From Burkholderia sp. Leaf177 (GTDB lineage: Bacteria > Pseudomonadota > Gammaproteobacteria > Burkholderiales > Burkholderiaceae), in the NCBI RefSeq assembly GCF_001424345.1, contig NZ_LMPF01000004.1:1-64000 (forward strand): a stretch of DNA of 64,000 nucleotides, written 5' to 3'. Under the pieces are notes generated by a model. The model did not search any database and was not told where the DNA came from. It saw only the letters and a program-made list of their open reading frames with translations. Below, one piece after another: positions 40,754-49,542 of the stretch (positions are counted from its first letter, which is position 1; every line of letters starts with the position of its first letter). The position numbers and the translations under genes were made by a program.

Positions 40754-42412
40754 TTACTGGCTACAGGTGAAGCTTCCCGCCGAATTGACATCGCCGCTGG
40801 TGAATTTCGGCCATGTCGGATAACGGCAGAGCGGCCGCGTGCGCCCGAGCGTTGCGGGCGTGGAGTCCGTCATTGTCAGCGTGCCTGGGGCCGTGCCGTT
40901 CTCCACCCACTGTTCGAGCGCGCCGAGCGAATCGACTTGTGGCAGGAACGGGCCGGTGCCATGCCCGACGCCGGGCATCAGGTAGAAACGCGCGAAGTTA
41001 TCGACGGAAGACTGGCCGAACTTCTGCACAAGGGCGTTGTAGTAATCGACGGACGAATCGGTGCTGACGATTTCATCGGCGAGACCGTGGGTGATGATCG
41101 CCTTGCCGCCCTTTGCAATGAACGCCGAGAGATCCGGATTGGTGGCATCGCTTTCGGCGGAAACCTGCTGGACCTGCGTCTGGTACGTGCCTGGATTTAA
41201 AGGATCGAAGGTGAGCGAATTGATGGTCGGAATGCGCGTGATGAAGTACTTGACCCATTGATCGCCAGTTACCCACTGGTTTGCGTCGTTCTTGCCGGCG
41301 GGGTTTGACGGCGTTGGAGATGTGCCGAAATCGCGGGTGGTGTACTGACCTGCAAACACGGATCCGGCAAGAATGTTGTAGCCCGCGTAGCGTGTGACGC
41401 CGTTTGCAAGCGGATAGGGCAGCACCAAGGGCGCAGCAATCGTGTTGACGGTTGCGATTTGCGCGTCCGAAAGACAGGTGTCGCCGGTGTCTTTGCCATC
41501 GGCACAGCGCACGGCTGCCAGAACCGCCGGCGCTTGCAGCTTGCAGGCGGCCACGTTAGAGATGATGCCGTCGGCCACGCCATCGAGCGTATCGCAGGCT
41601 TTGGTCACGGCGTTTCGCAGTAGCACGGTCTTCTTGACGTCGAGCCAGCCTGCGCCGCCGTTCAGGTAAAGCGCCCGGCCGAGCACGACGTTCGATAACC
41701 GCAAGCCGGTGTAGTTGAGCGCGGGGCGGTTGACGACGATCCCGTCATAGTCGGCCGGCCATCGCTGGATAACGGTGAGGCCGTCGCGGCCGCCGGTGGA
41801 GCTGCCGAAGAAGTAGGTTTTGGTCGGCGCAGTGTTATAGCGGGCCTTGAGCAAAAGCATGGCGACATCGTGCGTTTTCTTCAATGTCAGGCCGCCGTAG
41901 TTGGCGAGCGCTTCGTCGTTGGCTGCGAACGAACCATCGGTGATGCTTTTGCTTTGGTGACCGGAGTCATCGCCGAAGGTGACGTAGCCGCGGGCGAGTG
42001 GTGTCGACGAACCTGCGGGCGCCATGTCCAGTGCAGCAAGTCCGGTGATGAGCGTGCCGTCGAAGCCGCCGCCGCCGTACTGCAGCGCCTTGTTGTTCCA
42101 GGCGGTTGGCAAGTTGACTTCGAAGTTGATGTTGGGCGCGGTCGTATCGACGGGAGCGATCGTGCCGTTCACCTGGCAATACTCGCCCGACGTAGCCGTT
42201 GCCGCCACCAGCGTTGCGCTTGCCACGGTGGCGCCGTTGCTGGGCGCACCGATGGACGCCGCGGCAATTTTCATCCCGCCGAGTGCTGAGCAAGCGGCGG
42301 CCGCTGTAACGGCAGGCGGCGTGCCGCCTGAATCTGATGACGACGACCCGCCGCAACCAGAAAGCGCGGCGGCGAGAAGAGATAAGCCGCAAGCGGCCAT
42401 ATAGGTTTTCAT
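40754..42412 (-). CDS. Tannase/feruloyl esterase family lipoprotein
   Basis: This 552-aa predicted outer membrane or periplasmic lipoprotein has a lipobox LSGC with Cys20, then a Ser/Gly linker and a tannase-family hydrolase domain. Catalytic candidates are Ser205 in GSSTGG, Asp446 in HGLADEIVS and His484 in MPGVGHGTG. A calcium-site-like LDGVADGII sits at about 276-284. Unusually, the cysteines that flank Ser and His in the family (CS-D-HC motif) are Ser204 and Gly485 here, so the linking disulfide is absent. It is codirectional with the hydrolase and MHS transporter genes. A GGAGA ribosome site supports the start. Substrate unknown. Confidence 0.85.
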   Translation of the reverse strand: MKTYMAACGLSLLAAALSGCGGSSSSDSGGTPPAVTAAAACSALGGMKIAAASIGAPSNGATVASATLVAATATSGEYCQVNGTIAPVDTTAPNINFEVNLPTAWNNKALQYGGGGFDGTLITGLAALDMAPAGSSTPLARGYVTFGDDSGHQSKSITDGSFAANDEALANYGGLTLKKTHDVAMLLLKARYNTAPTKTYFFGSSTGGRDGLTVIQRWPADYDGIVVNRPALNYTGLRLSNVVLGRALYLNGGAGWLDVKKTVLLRNAVTKACDTLDGVADGIISNVAACKLQAPAVLAAVRCADGKDTGDTCLSDAQIATVNTIAAPLVLPYPLANGVTRYAGYNILAGSVFAGQYTTRDFGTSPTPSNPAGKNDANQWVTGDQWVKYFITRIPTINSLTFDPLNPGTYQTQVQQVSAESDATNPDLSAFIAKGGKAIITHGLADEIVSTDSSVDYYNALVQKFGQSSVDNFARFYLMPGVGHGTGPFLPQVDSLGALEQWVENGTAPGTLTMTDSTPATLGRTRPLCRYPTWPKFTSGDVNSAGSFTCSQ

Positions 42413-42458
42413 GATGCTGTCTCCGAATGTTTATGAACTGCTGCCTTGCAAAATCTGT

Positions 42459-43469
42459 TTAGTCGGTCGCGCCGGCTGTGGATGGAGATAAAACGTGAGT
42501 CGCCCTTTCCACGCCGAACAACGCCCGTACGCCTTCGTGCGAGCCGAGCATCGCGGCGCCGTTGTGCCCGACGTCAGGCACTTCCCGGCACTGATGCGCC
42601 AGCGCCGGGTGCCGTGCCTTGAGATACGCAAAATACGAACGCCCGCGCGCCAACCTGTGTGGGCCTTGTGCGGTTGCGGCGCACGAAATGTCGAGTGCGT
42701 CGTGACGTGGATCGCAATCCTTCTGGCCGAGAAGATAGATCACGTCGGCGGCAGCGTAGCGTTGTTCGAGCGTTTCGAATTGCGCTCGCTCGGCATAGCG
42801 AGGCGCTTTATGGATTCCATATTTCCAGTCGTCCACGGCGGGGCATTTTTCGGTATCGGCGGGGTGCAAGACGCCTTGCGCATCGGGGCGCATCGAATCG
42901 AAGTACACATAGGACGATGGATTTGCGATCACGTATCGGCAATGCACGTTGGGCGCATTACAACCCGCGCCGACGATCGCGTACCGGTGTGCGACCTGCG
43001 CGCCACCCGAATGCCCGGCAATGACTACGTCGCGCAAAGCCGGATAACGCGCCCGATCCGCAAATTGTTCGATGAACGCATCCAGGACATCGAAGGAACT
43101 GATCGGTGCGGGACCGACCGCGTCGTCGCCGCCCATCCACGATGTCCATTCCCAATGCAGCGTGTCAGCGGCCAATCCGTGCGCGCCGATATCCGCGATT
43201 GCGAGAAACTGCGGCACGAGCAACAACGTGTTGGCGGGATCCGTTTGCGCGGCCGCCAGCGCGTTTTGAGCGGAGAGCAAATAGGCATCGGCGTCGCGCA
43301 AACGGCCGTGCAACAGGATCACGATGCGCGAAACATTTGCCGCATCGCGTTCATCCATCGAACGATAAAACGGCACCACACCGTTTCCGCGCGCCGTGGA
43401 AACGCGCAACCATTCGTTGCCGACGGCGCTGACCGGCTGCTCGTTACGGGGTTTATCGAAAAGGGTCAT
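42459..43469 (-). CDS. Alpha/beta hydrolase, probable esterase
   Basis: A 336-aa alpha/beta-hydrolase-fold protein with no obvious signal peptide. VSRIVILLHGRLRDADAY holds the oxyanion strand, VVIAGHSGGAQVAHRYA is the nucleophile elbow (GHSGG), and VPDVGHNGAAML carries the catalytic histidine. Its closest named family is not clear to me. It starts immediately after the MHS transporter stop (TAA then ATG with no gap), so the two are co-translated, and it precedes the tannase-like gene. Confidence 0.75.
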   Translation of the reverse strand: MTLFDKPRNEQPVSAVGNEWLRVSTARGNGVVPFYRSMDERDAANVSRIVILLHGRLRDADAYLLSAQNALAAAQTDPANTLLLVPQFLAIADIGAHGLAADTLHWEWTSWMGGDDAVGPAPISSFDVLDAFIEQFADRARYPALRDVVIAGHSGGAQVAHRYAIVGAGCNAPNVHCRYVIANPSSYVYFDSMRPDAQGVLHPADTEKCPAVDDWKYGIHKAPRYAERAQFETLEQRYAAADVIYLLGQKDCDPRHDALDISCAATAQGPHRLARGRSYFAYLKARHPALAHQCREVPDVGHNGAAMLGSHEGVRALFGVERATHVLSPSTAGATD

Positions 43470-44822
43470 TTAATCCGCCGCGACTGCTTCGGGATCGCGG
43501 CGCAGGCGCTGCCCGGAGCGGGTCAGCCCGACCAGCGCGAGCGATACCACGCCGGCAAAAATCAGGTAGTACGCCGGAACGATGTTCGATCCGGTCAAAG
43601 TGATCAGCGTGGAAACGGTCAACGGCGCGAGGCCGCCGAACAACGTGACCGCGATGTTGTACGAGAGCGCCACGCCGGTCGAGCGGGTTGCGGTGGGAAA
43701 AAGCTGCGTCAGCATGCCGGGATGCGGACCGGACATCAGGCTGAGCACGACGGTCGCGACCATTTGCGCGGCAAAAACGCGTCCCGGCGTAGGCGACGCA
43801 AGCACCCACGCGAACAATGGATACGCGATCACGATCCACACAATGGTCACCGGAAAAAACAACCTGAACGCGCCGATGCGATCCGCGAGTTTCCCGGCAA
43901 GCGGATAGCCGACGATTGCAATCAGCCCGGAAACCGCGGTTCCCATCAACGCGTTTTTCAGCGGCAGATGCAACTGGCGCTCCACATAAAGCGGCAAGAA
44001 CGTATGCCACAAATAGTTTGTCGCCGTGCCCACGATGATCACGCCCATCGCGCACAAGGACGCATCGCCGCGTTGCCGGAAAAAGCCGCGGATGGTCTGA
44101 CGCGGCGCATGACCCAGCCGTTCGCGCAGCTCGACGAACTCGGGCGATTCCGCGACCTTGTGCCGGATATAGAAGCCGACGGGTCCAACCAGCGCGCCGA
44201 GGAGGAATGGTACGCGCCAGCCCCACGATTCAAGCGACGCACGATCGAGGTTTGTCGTCAGCAAATATCCGCACGCCGAGGACAACACGAGCGCGACCGC
44301 CTGCGAGGTCATCTGGAAGCTGCCGAAGAACATCTTCTTGCCGCGCGGGGCGTACTCGGTGAGCATCGCGGCGGCGGTGGCGAATTCGCCGCCAACGGAC
44401 AAACCTTGCAGCACGCGGGCGAGCAATACAAGCAACGGCGCGGCAAGACCGATGGTCGAATATCCCGGCGTCAGCCCCATCAGCAAGGTGCTCGCGGCCA
44501 TCAGCAGAATCAGCATGGAAAGGGTGCGCCTGCGGCCAACGCGATCGGCATATGCGCCAATCGCAATCCCGCCGAGCGGCCGCACGATAAAGCCGACCGC
44601 GAACGTGCCGAGCGTCAGCGTGGTCGAAAGCGCCGTGTTGCCAACGGGAAAAAACACGTGCGCAATGATCTTCGCGAAGTATCCATAGATAAGGAAATCG
44701 AACCATTCCAGTCCATTGCCAATGACCGATGCCAGCACGGCGCGGCGAATCTGCGATTTGCTCAGCGTCGAAGCGGACGTTGGCGGGAACGCCGCTGAGC
44801 CTGAAGGAAAGGTGGTTTCCAT
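43470..44822 (-). CDS. MFS transporter, metabolite:H+ symporter (MHS) family
   Basis: A 450-aa, 12-helix inner membrane symporter. MHS-type features are visible: ASVIGNGLEWFDFLIYGYFAKI in helix 1, FIVRPLGGIAIGAYADRVGRRRTL in the loop between helices 2 and 3, and LLARVLQGLSVGGEFATAAAML in helix 4. Family members import organic acids such as citrate, alpha-ketoglutarate, shikimate or proline. It is divergent from the LysR gene at 44944 and is first of a three-gene run with two esterases, suggesting uptake of an ester-derived acid. AGGAGACGT precedes the start. Confidence 0.88.
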   Translation of the reverse strand: METTFPSGSAAFPPTSASTLSKSQIRRAVLASVIGNGLEWFDFLIYGYFAKIIAHVFFPVGNTALSTTLTLGTFAVGFIVRPLGGIAIGAYADRVGRRRTLSMLILLMAASTLLMGLTPGYSTIGLAAPLLVLLARVLQGLSVGGEFATAAAMLTEYAPRGKKMFFGSFQMTSQAVALVLSSACGYLLTTNLDRASLESWGWRVPFLLGALVGPVGFYIRHKVAESPEFVELRERLGHAPRQTIRGFFRQRGDASLCAMGVIIVGTATNYLWHTFLPLYVERQLHLPLKNALMGTAVSGLIAIVGYPLAGKLADRIGAFRLFFPVTIVWIVIAYPLFAWVLASPTPGRVFAAQMVATVVLSLMSGPHPGMLTQLFPTATRSTGVALSYNIAVTLFGGLAPLTVSTLITLTGSNIVPAYYLIFAGVVSLALVGLTRSGQRLRRDPEAVAAD

Positions 44823-44943
44823 ACGTCTCCTGAAGCTTTTGTCTTCTGCCTGTATTTGAACCGAAGAGTATGAGACGGGTTGGTAAATGTAAAATACATA
44901 TGAGATGGCATTGCCATATGAAATGAATATGTGAGGTTTTTGG
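44823..44943. promoter_or_regulatory. Divergent MHS/LysR control region
   Basis: The 121-nt region contains a perfect inverted repeat ATGGCA-T-TGCCAT at 44905-44917. Around it are two copies of CATATG (44897 and 44915) and a wider ACATAT...ATATGT inverted pair (44896-44901, 44927-44932). Such nested dyads upstream of a LysR gene and its divergent target are typical LysR-type binding sites; assignment is inference. Confidence 0.55.
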
Positions 44944-45894
44944 ATGGAACTGCGTCATCTCCGGTATTTCCTCACCGTCGCGGAAGAGCGTCAGTTCACG
45001 CGCGCGGCGGCGCGGCTGCATATCCAGCAACCGCCGTTATCGCAGCAAATTCAGGAACTGGAGCGCGAACTTGGATTTGCATTGTTCACGCGGCTGCCGC
45101 GCGGAGTTGAGTTGACCTCGGCGGGCGCGGCTTTTGCCGTCGATGCCAAAGGCGTGCTCGACGCCCTCGATCAAGGCATTGCAAACGCGCGCCGCGTCGC
45201 GAACGGGCAGTTGGGATCGGTGCGGATCGCGCTGACGAGTTCGGCGGCGTTTCATCCGCTTGCGACTGCCGCGATCCGCCAGTTTCGCGCGACGCATCCT
45301 GACATTGCCATCGACTTGAACGAGATCAATGCGGCGGGGATCATCGAACGGATGATGAGCGGTCGTATCGATGCCGCGTTTCTGCGCAAACCCATCGAGA
45401 CGCCGCCCGAGTTGCGTTTCGATCTGCTGCACGAAGAGCGCATGGTGCTCGTGCTGCCGGCCGGACATGCATTGCTCGTGCGTCCAAAAGATAAGCGCCA
45501 ACGTAAATCGAATGAGCAACCTCAGGTTCCACTGAACGCGCTTGCCGGTGAATTCTTCATCTTTGTGCGGCGTCCGGGCGCGCCCGGCATGTACGCCGAC
45601 TTTATCCGCGCGTGCGAGGCGGCGGGTTTCAAGCCGGACGTGGTGAATGAAGTGCCGCGAATGTCGAGCGCGATCAATCTGGTGGCGGCGGGGGCGGGCA
45701 TCACGCTCGTGCCGGCATCCATGCAGCGATACCAGCAGGAAAGCGTCGTGTATTGCGCTGTCGCTGGCGACGAAGCGTTTTCGGCGCCGCTTCATCTCGT
45801 TACGCACCGGGAATCGGCGAACCCGGCGGCGGCGCGGTTTTCGCAGGCTGTCCTTGATTTCGTGCTGAAAGAATACGGCGCTGAAACGCAGTGA
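44944..45894 (+). CDS. LysR family transcriptional regulator
   Basis: A 316-aa LysR regulator: the N-terminal winged helix (MELRHLRYFLTVAEERQFTRAAARLHIQQPPLSQQIQELERELGF is the family's standard start, split here as MELRHLRYF and QPPLSQQIQELE) and a C-terminal periplasmic-binding-like effector domain. It closely resembles the BenM/CatM/TfdR-like group by its RLPRGVELTSAG segment, though the effector is unknown. It very likely controls the divergent transporter-esterase operon. Confidence 0.88.
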   Translation: MELRHLRYFLTVAEERQFTRAAARLHIQQPPLSQQIQELERELGFALFTRLPRGVELTSAGAAFAVDAKGVLDALDQGIANARRVANGQLGSVRIALTSSAAFHPLATAAIRQFRATHPDIAIDLNEINAAGIIERMMSGRIDAAFLRKPIETPPELRFDLLHEERMVLVLPAGHALLVRPKDKRQRKSNEQPQVPLNALAGEFFIFVRRPGAPGMYADFIRACEAAGFKPDVVNEVPRMSSAINLVAAGAGITLVPASMQRYQQESVVYCAVAGDEAFSAPLHLVTHRESANPAAARFSQAVLDFVLKEYGAETQ

Positions 45895-46070
45895 AATATT
45901 ACGGAAGGCTTTTCATCAAATCGGGCACGAACGCAACTCCGCGTTTTCCCTCAGAATTGGTGGAATAAACGGGCGCGATGGCGCGTTTGATGTGTGTCGG
46001 TCTGCAACGCTAGACGTAGTGGACCACCGCAAAAAAGCTCGATCCACCTCATTTCCCGCACGGAGTTTCA

Positions 46071-46673
46071 ATGTCCACGCAAGCCGCCAACGCGACGCGA
46101 CAACCGCCAGAAGCCGAGACGCCGCTGCGCTATACGCGCACCGCGATGGTCCTGCACTGGCTCGTTGCATTGCTGATCATCTGCAACGTCGTGCTGGGAC
46201 TGACGGCGGAATCGTTTCCGGAAAACTGGATACGGCCGATCGTCGATACCCACAAGTCAATCGGCATCACGGTCCTCGGGCTCGTGTTGCTGCGCATTTT
46301 GTGGCGCGTGTCGCATCGGCCGCCGCCGTTGCCGAGGACGTTTCCGAAGTGGGAGCACGTCGCCGCGCATATCGCGCATTTCCTTTTGTACCTGTTGATG
46401 ATCGGCCTGCCGTTGTCCGGCTGGCTGCACGATTCGGCGTGGAGCGGCGCGGCCACGCATCCCATGCATCTGTTCGGCGTGATTCCGTGGCCGCGCGTGG
46501 GTTATGTGATGAATCTCGATCCGGCGTTGAAGGAAACGCTGCACGATCGCTTCGGTGCATTGCACGCGTGGCTCGGTTACGCGCTGTACGCGTTGTTCGC
46601 AATGCATGTTGGCGGCGCGCTCAAACATCAATGGATCGACCGGAAGTCGGTCATTTCGCGGATGGTGCCGTAA
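46071..46673 (+). CDS. Cytochrome b561
   Basis: A 200-aa four-helix diheme membrane protein of the bacterial b561 family. Heme-ligand histidines are visible in RTAMVLHWLVALL, DTHKSIGITVLGL and the last helices LHAWLGYALYALFAMHVGGALKHQW. Homologues pass electrons from quinol to superoxide or a periplasmic acceptor. ACGGAG precedes the ATG. The stop overlaps the start of the glycosyltransferase by one base (TAATG). A 176-nt gap from the LysR gene shows no feature I can name. Confidence 0.88.
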   Translation: MSTQAANATRQPPEAETPLRYTRTAMVLHWLVALLIICNVVLGLTAESFPENWIRPIVDTHKSIGITVLGLVLLRILWRVSHRPPPLPRTFPKWEHVAAHIAHFLLYLLMIGLPLSGWLHDSAWSGAATHPMHLFGVIPWPRVGYVMNLDPALKETLHDRFGALHAWLGYALYALFAMHVGGALKHQWIDRKSVISRMVP

Positions 46674-48181
46674 TGGATATGGAGCTCGAGACCGAGCCGG
46701 CGCTCGCGCCAAAACACGCGACCCGATCGGCGCAAACTCCGCTCGAAGCCGCGCTCGCGAAGGCATCGCCGCGCATCGCTCCGCGTCCGGTGACGCTCGC
46801 AAGCGTGCTGATTCATGGCAGCGTGATCGTACTGTGGCTAGTGCTTTTCGCCCGCGCGTTCTTTCTGCATGGCGTGGTTGCCTGGTCGACGGGTATCGCT
46901 TACGTGGTCTACGACACACTGTTGCTGATGTTCGTCGGCGCCAAGTCGTGGACGCTGGTAAAGCGGCCCAAGCCGCTCGACCGTCAGCAACTCGAACACG
47001 GTTTGCCGGGTCTTGGCGTGATCGTGGCTTCACATAATGAAGCCGCCGTATTGCCGAACACGCTTGCCAAGTTGCTCGGCCAGACGCACAGCGCGGCGCA
47101 AATCGTGATCGCGGACGACGGTTCCACCGACGCCACCGCCGAGCTTCTCACGCAGCGTTTCGGTTTGATCAAGCAGGTTGAAGGCGAGTTGAGCGCGGCA
47201 TCGACGCTATATCCCAATCTATATTGGCTGCGTGTCGCGCACGGCGGAAAAGCGCGGGCGCTGAACGCGGCTATCGAAAAGATCGGCACGCCGATTGTGA
47301 TGACCTGCGACGCCGATACACGCCTCGCCGACGACGCCATTCTCGCCATGCGCAGCGCCTTCGCGGCACGTCCGAATCTCGTGGCGGCGGCGGGCATTCT
47401 GGTGCCGGTGTGCAGCAAGACGTTGAGCGGGCGGTTTTTCCAGTGGTTCCAGACCTACGAATACATCCGCAATTTCATCTCGCGTTTTGCCTGGATGCGC
47501 GCCGACAGCCTGCTTTTGATCTCGGGCGCGTTTGCATCGTTTCGACGCGATGCGCTGGTCGCCGTTGGCGGTTTCGATGCCGAATGTCTGGTCGAGGATT
47601 ACGAGCTGATCCATCGGTTGCGCCGTCACGCGGTCGATCACGGCCTCGACTGGGACGTTCGCGTGGTCGGCAACGCGCACGCAATCACGGACGCGCCGAG
47701 TTCGCTCAGCGGGTTCATGCGTCAGCGCCGCCGCTGGTTTGCGGGTTTCCTGCAGACGCAGTACTGGAATCGCGACATGACCGGCAATCGCCGATACGGC
47801 AAGCTCGGCCTGTTGATGCTGCCCGTCAAGGCGTTCGATACCCTGCAGCCCATCTATGGCCTGACGGCGTTTGCGCTGCTGATCGGGTTTATCGTGGAGC
47901 GGCGTGGCGCGGTGGTCCTGCCGATTTTCAGCGTGATCGGCGCGAAGATCCTGCTGGATTTCGCGTTCCACTTGTGGACCGTGCATTTGTACCGCCGATG
48001 GACCGGCGACACAGCCGGGTCGAGCTTGTGGATGGCGGTTGTATCGGCGATGGTCGAGCCGTTCACGTTCCAGTTGTTGCGCCACACGGGCGCGGCGCTT
48101 GGCTGGGTCGATTTCCTGGGACGCTCGCGTGCGTGGGGCGTGCAGACACGAGCGGGACTCGCCGCGGCCGACGAAGCGTGA
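46673..48181 (+). CDS. Family 2 glycosyltransferase, membrane-bound
   Basis: A 502-aa processive-type GT2 enzyme. Two N-terminal membrane spans (about residues 41-64 and 70-90) precede the catalytic domain with the expected acidic motifs: DDG at 148-150, DAD at 213-215, ED at 309-310 and QRRRW at 351-355. Further hydrophobic spans follow at about 385-450. It resembles polysaccharide synthases such as BcsA, PgaC or HAS, but has no PilZ domain and no other polysaccharide genes nearby, so product and acceptor are unknown. The TAATG junction couples it to cytochrome b561. Confidence 0.85.
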   Translation: MDMELETEPALAPKHATRSAQTPLEAALAKASPRIAPRPVTLASVLIHGSVIVLWLVLFARAFFLHGVVAWSTGIAYVVYDTLLLMFVGAKSWTLVKRPKPLDRQQLEHGLPGLGVIVASHNEAAVLPNTLAKLLGQTHSAAQIVIADDGSTDATAELLTQRFGLIKQVEGELSAASTLYPNLYWLRVAHGGKARALNAAIEKIGTPIVMTCDADTRLADDAILAMRSAFAARPNLVAAAGILVPVCSKTLSGRFFQWFQTYEYIRNFISRFAWMRADSLLLISGAFASFRRDALVAVGGFDAECLVEDYELIHRLRRHAVDHGLDWDVRVVGNAHAITDAPSSLSGFMRQRRRWFAGFLQTQYWNRDMTGNRRYGKLGLLMLPVKAFDTLQPIYGLTAFALLIGFIVERRGAVVLPIFSVIGAKILLDFAFHLWTVHLYRRWTGDTAGSSLWMAVVSAMVEPFTFQLLRHTGAALGWVDFLGRSRAWGVQTRAGLAAADEA

Positions 48182-48205
48182 ACTCCAAGTTGATCAACCC
48201 GCCGA

Positions 48206-48757
48206 TCAACGCGCGTACCGAACCACCATGCTCGACGACGCCAGCACGTGATCCTTCATCGCGGCAATCAACGTGTCGCGGGTGAGCGCGGCGGGCATCG
48301 TCTCTCCGGCAATATCGAGCGCGTAGGCTTGCACCACGTAGTGATGAGGTGCATCGCCGCGCGGCGGACACGGTCCGTAATAGCCATCCTTCCCCGTCCG
48401 GTTAATCCCGCCGATACTCCCCGCCGGTGGCGGGCCGCCTTCTGCCAGCATGGTCACGGAAGCCGGGATTCCATACATAACCCAATGCACAATGCCAAGT
48501 CCCTTGGCGCCATCGGGATCGTAGATGGTCACGGCGAAGCTCTTCGTCCCCGTAGGAACGTTGCTCCAGGCGAGTGGCAACGAGACGTTCTTGCCACCGC
48601 AATCCTGCGCGCTCGCAGCGTGACGGGAATCGAGGGTGGCGTTATCGGAGAGCGTGGGGGAAGTGAGGGTGAAGCGTTCGTCGGCGAGCGCGGCGGCGCT
48701 CAGGCCAAGTGCCGCACACATCGCAAACGCGTGAATCTTCTGAAATTTCATTGCCAT
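48206..48757 (-). CDS. Periplasmic YbhB/YbcL-like PEBP family protein
   Basis: A 183-aa exported member of the phosphatidylethanolamine-binding protein (Raf kinase inhibitor-like) family. A signal peptide ends at about ALA-DE (residue 26). The core motifs are FAVTIYDPDGAKGLGIVHWVMYGIP and GYYGPCPPRGDAPHHYVVQAYALD. Bacterial functions remain poorly defined. The start is at 48757 or 48751; the latter makes an ATGA overlap with the anti-sigma stop. It is the last gene of the sigma operon. A 7-bp hairpin at 48189-48210 separates it from the convergent glycosyltransferase. Confidence 0.88.
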   Translation of the reverse strand: MAMKFQKIHAFAMCAALGLSAAALADERFTLTSPTLSDNATLDSRHAASAQDCGGKNVSLPLAWSNVPTGTKSFAVTIYDPDGAKGLGIVHWVMYGIPASVTMLAEGGPPPAGSIGGINRTGKDGYYGPCPPRGDAPHHYVVQAYALDIAGETMPAALTRDTLIAAMKDHVLASSSMVVRYAR

Positions 48758-49542
48758 TTTTTAGGATCGCCGCCTAACGCGGCGCATGTATCGAAGGTGA
48801 TTGCGCGCAGCTTCGCCTCGCCAATCTGGCCCGACAGCGCATAACCCGCTTGCTCGGTGGTCCAGTAGAACGTGCGCCGCGCGCCGTCGCGCAGCATGCG
48901 AATCGCGTATTCCTCGCGTCGTTTGCCCGTGCTGCTTGTCATGTAAAGCGTGAGCCGCTCGCCGCTGGCGTTCTGATACATGAACTGCGCGGCCGGTCCG
49001 TCTTCGCCCGGCAGCAATCGGCCGCCGACGAGTTCGAAGCCGTATTCGTGCAGCGATGGAATGGTCAGCGACCGGTTCAGCCGCTTCGAAAGCCACGTGA
49101 CCAGATGATCTTCCTGCGACGCCGCGACTTCGACCGCGTGCCGCTGCTCGGGCGCGTACACGGCATAGGCAATATCCGCGCGCTGCGCGAAAACGGGCGC
49201 GGGCCGGTCGCGATCGATCATCGGCAACATCATGTGCATCAGGAATCCGCACGCAATACCCACGACCAGCCAGCTCGCCGCCATCAGATAACGCCGCCGC
49301 GGCCGCACCACAACCACTTGCGGTTCTTGATCCGGCGTCCCGGCAAAGAGTGCGCGCAACGCGTTGTCCTGCGCGCGATACGCCGCCACCGTCGCCGCGC
49401 TTGCCGGATCGCGGGCAATGCGCGCTGCGGTTTCGGTGCGCTCGGCGTCCGTTGTTTCATCGTCGATAAACGCCGACAGCGCCCGCAGCTCATCGGCTGA
49501 AGCGCTCGATTCCGGGCGATCCGGATTTTCGGGTTTCGTCAT
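48748..49542 (-). CDS. Transmembrane anti-sigma factor
   Basis: A 264-aa membrane protein: an N-terminal cytoplasmic anti-sigma domain (DELRALSAFIDDETTDAERTETAAR is typical of the class, and lacks the zinc HxxxCxxC motif), one membrane span at about residues 88-110 (YLMAASWLVVGIACGFLMHMML), and a periplasmic domain of about 150 residues. It should hold the adjacent sigma factor inactive until an envelope signal arrives. ATG at 49542 overlaps the sigma stop by four nucleotides. Confidence 0.85.
   Translation of the reverse strand: MTKPENPDRPESSASADELRALSAFIDDETTDAERTETAARIARDPASAATVAAYRAQDNALRALFAGTPDQEPQVVVVRPRRRYLMAASWLVVGIACGFLMHMMLPMIDRDRPAPVFAQRADIAYAVYAPEQRHAVEVAASQEDHLVTWLSKRLNRSLTIPSLHEYGFELVGGRLLPGEDGPAAQFMYQNASGERLTLYMTSSTGKRREEYAIRMLRDGARRTFYWTTEQAGYALSGQIGEAKLRAITFDTCAALGGDPKKWQ

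Noticed and set aside
42495..44798. A 767-codon open frame on the plus strand antisense to the hydrolase and MHS transporter genes
   Set aside because: Its product is Arg/His/Gln-rich without a recognisable domain, and both opposite-strand genes have clear family motifs. High-GC codon bias leaves such frames open.
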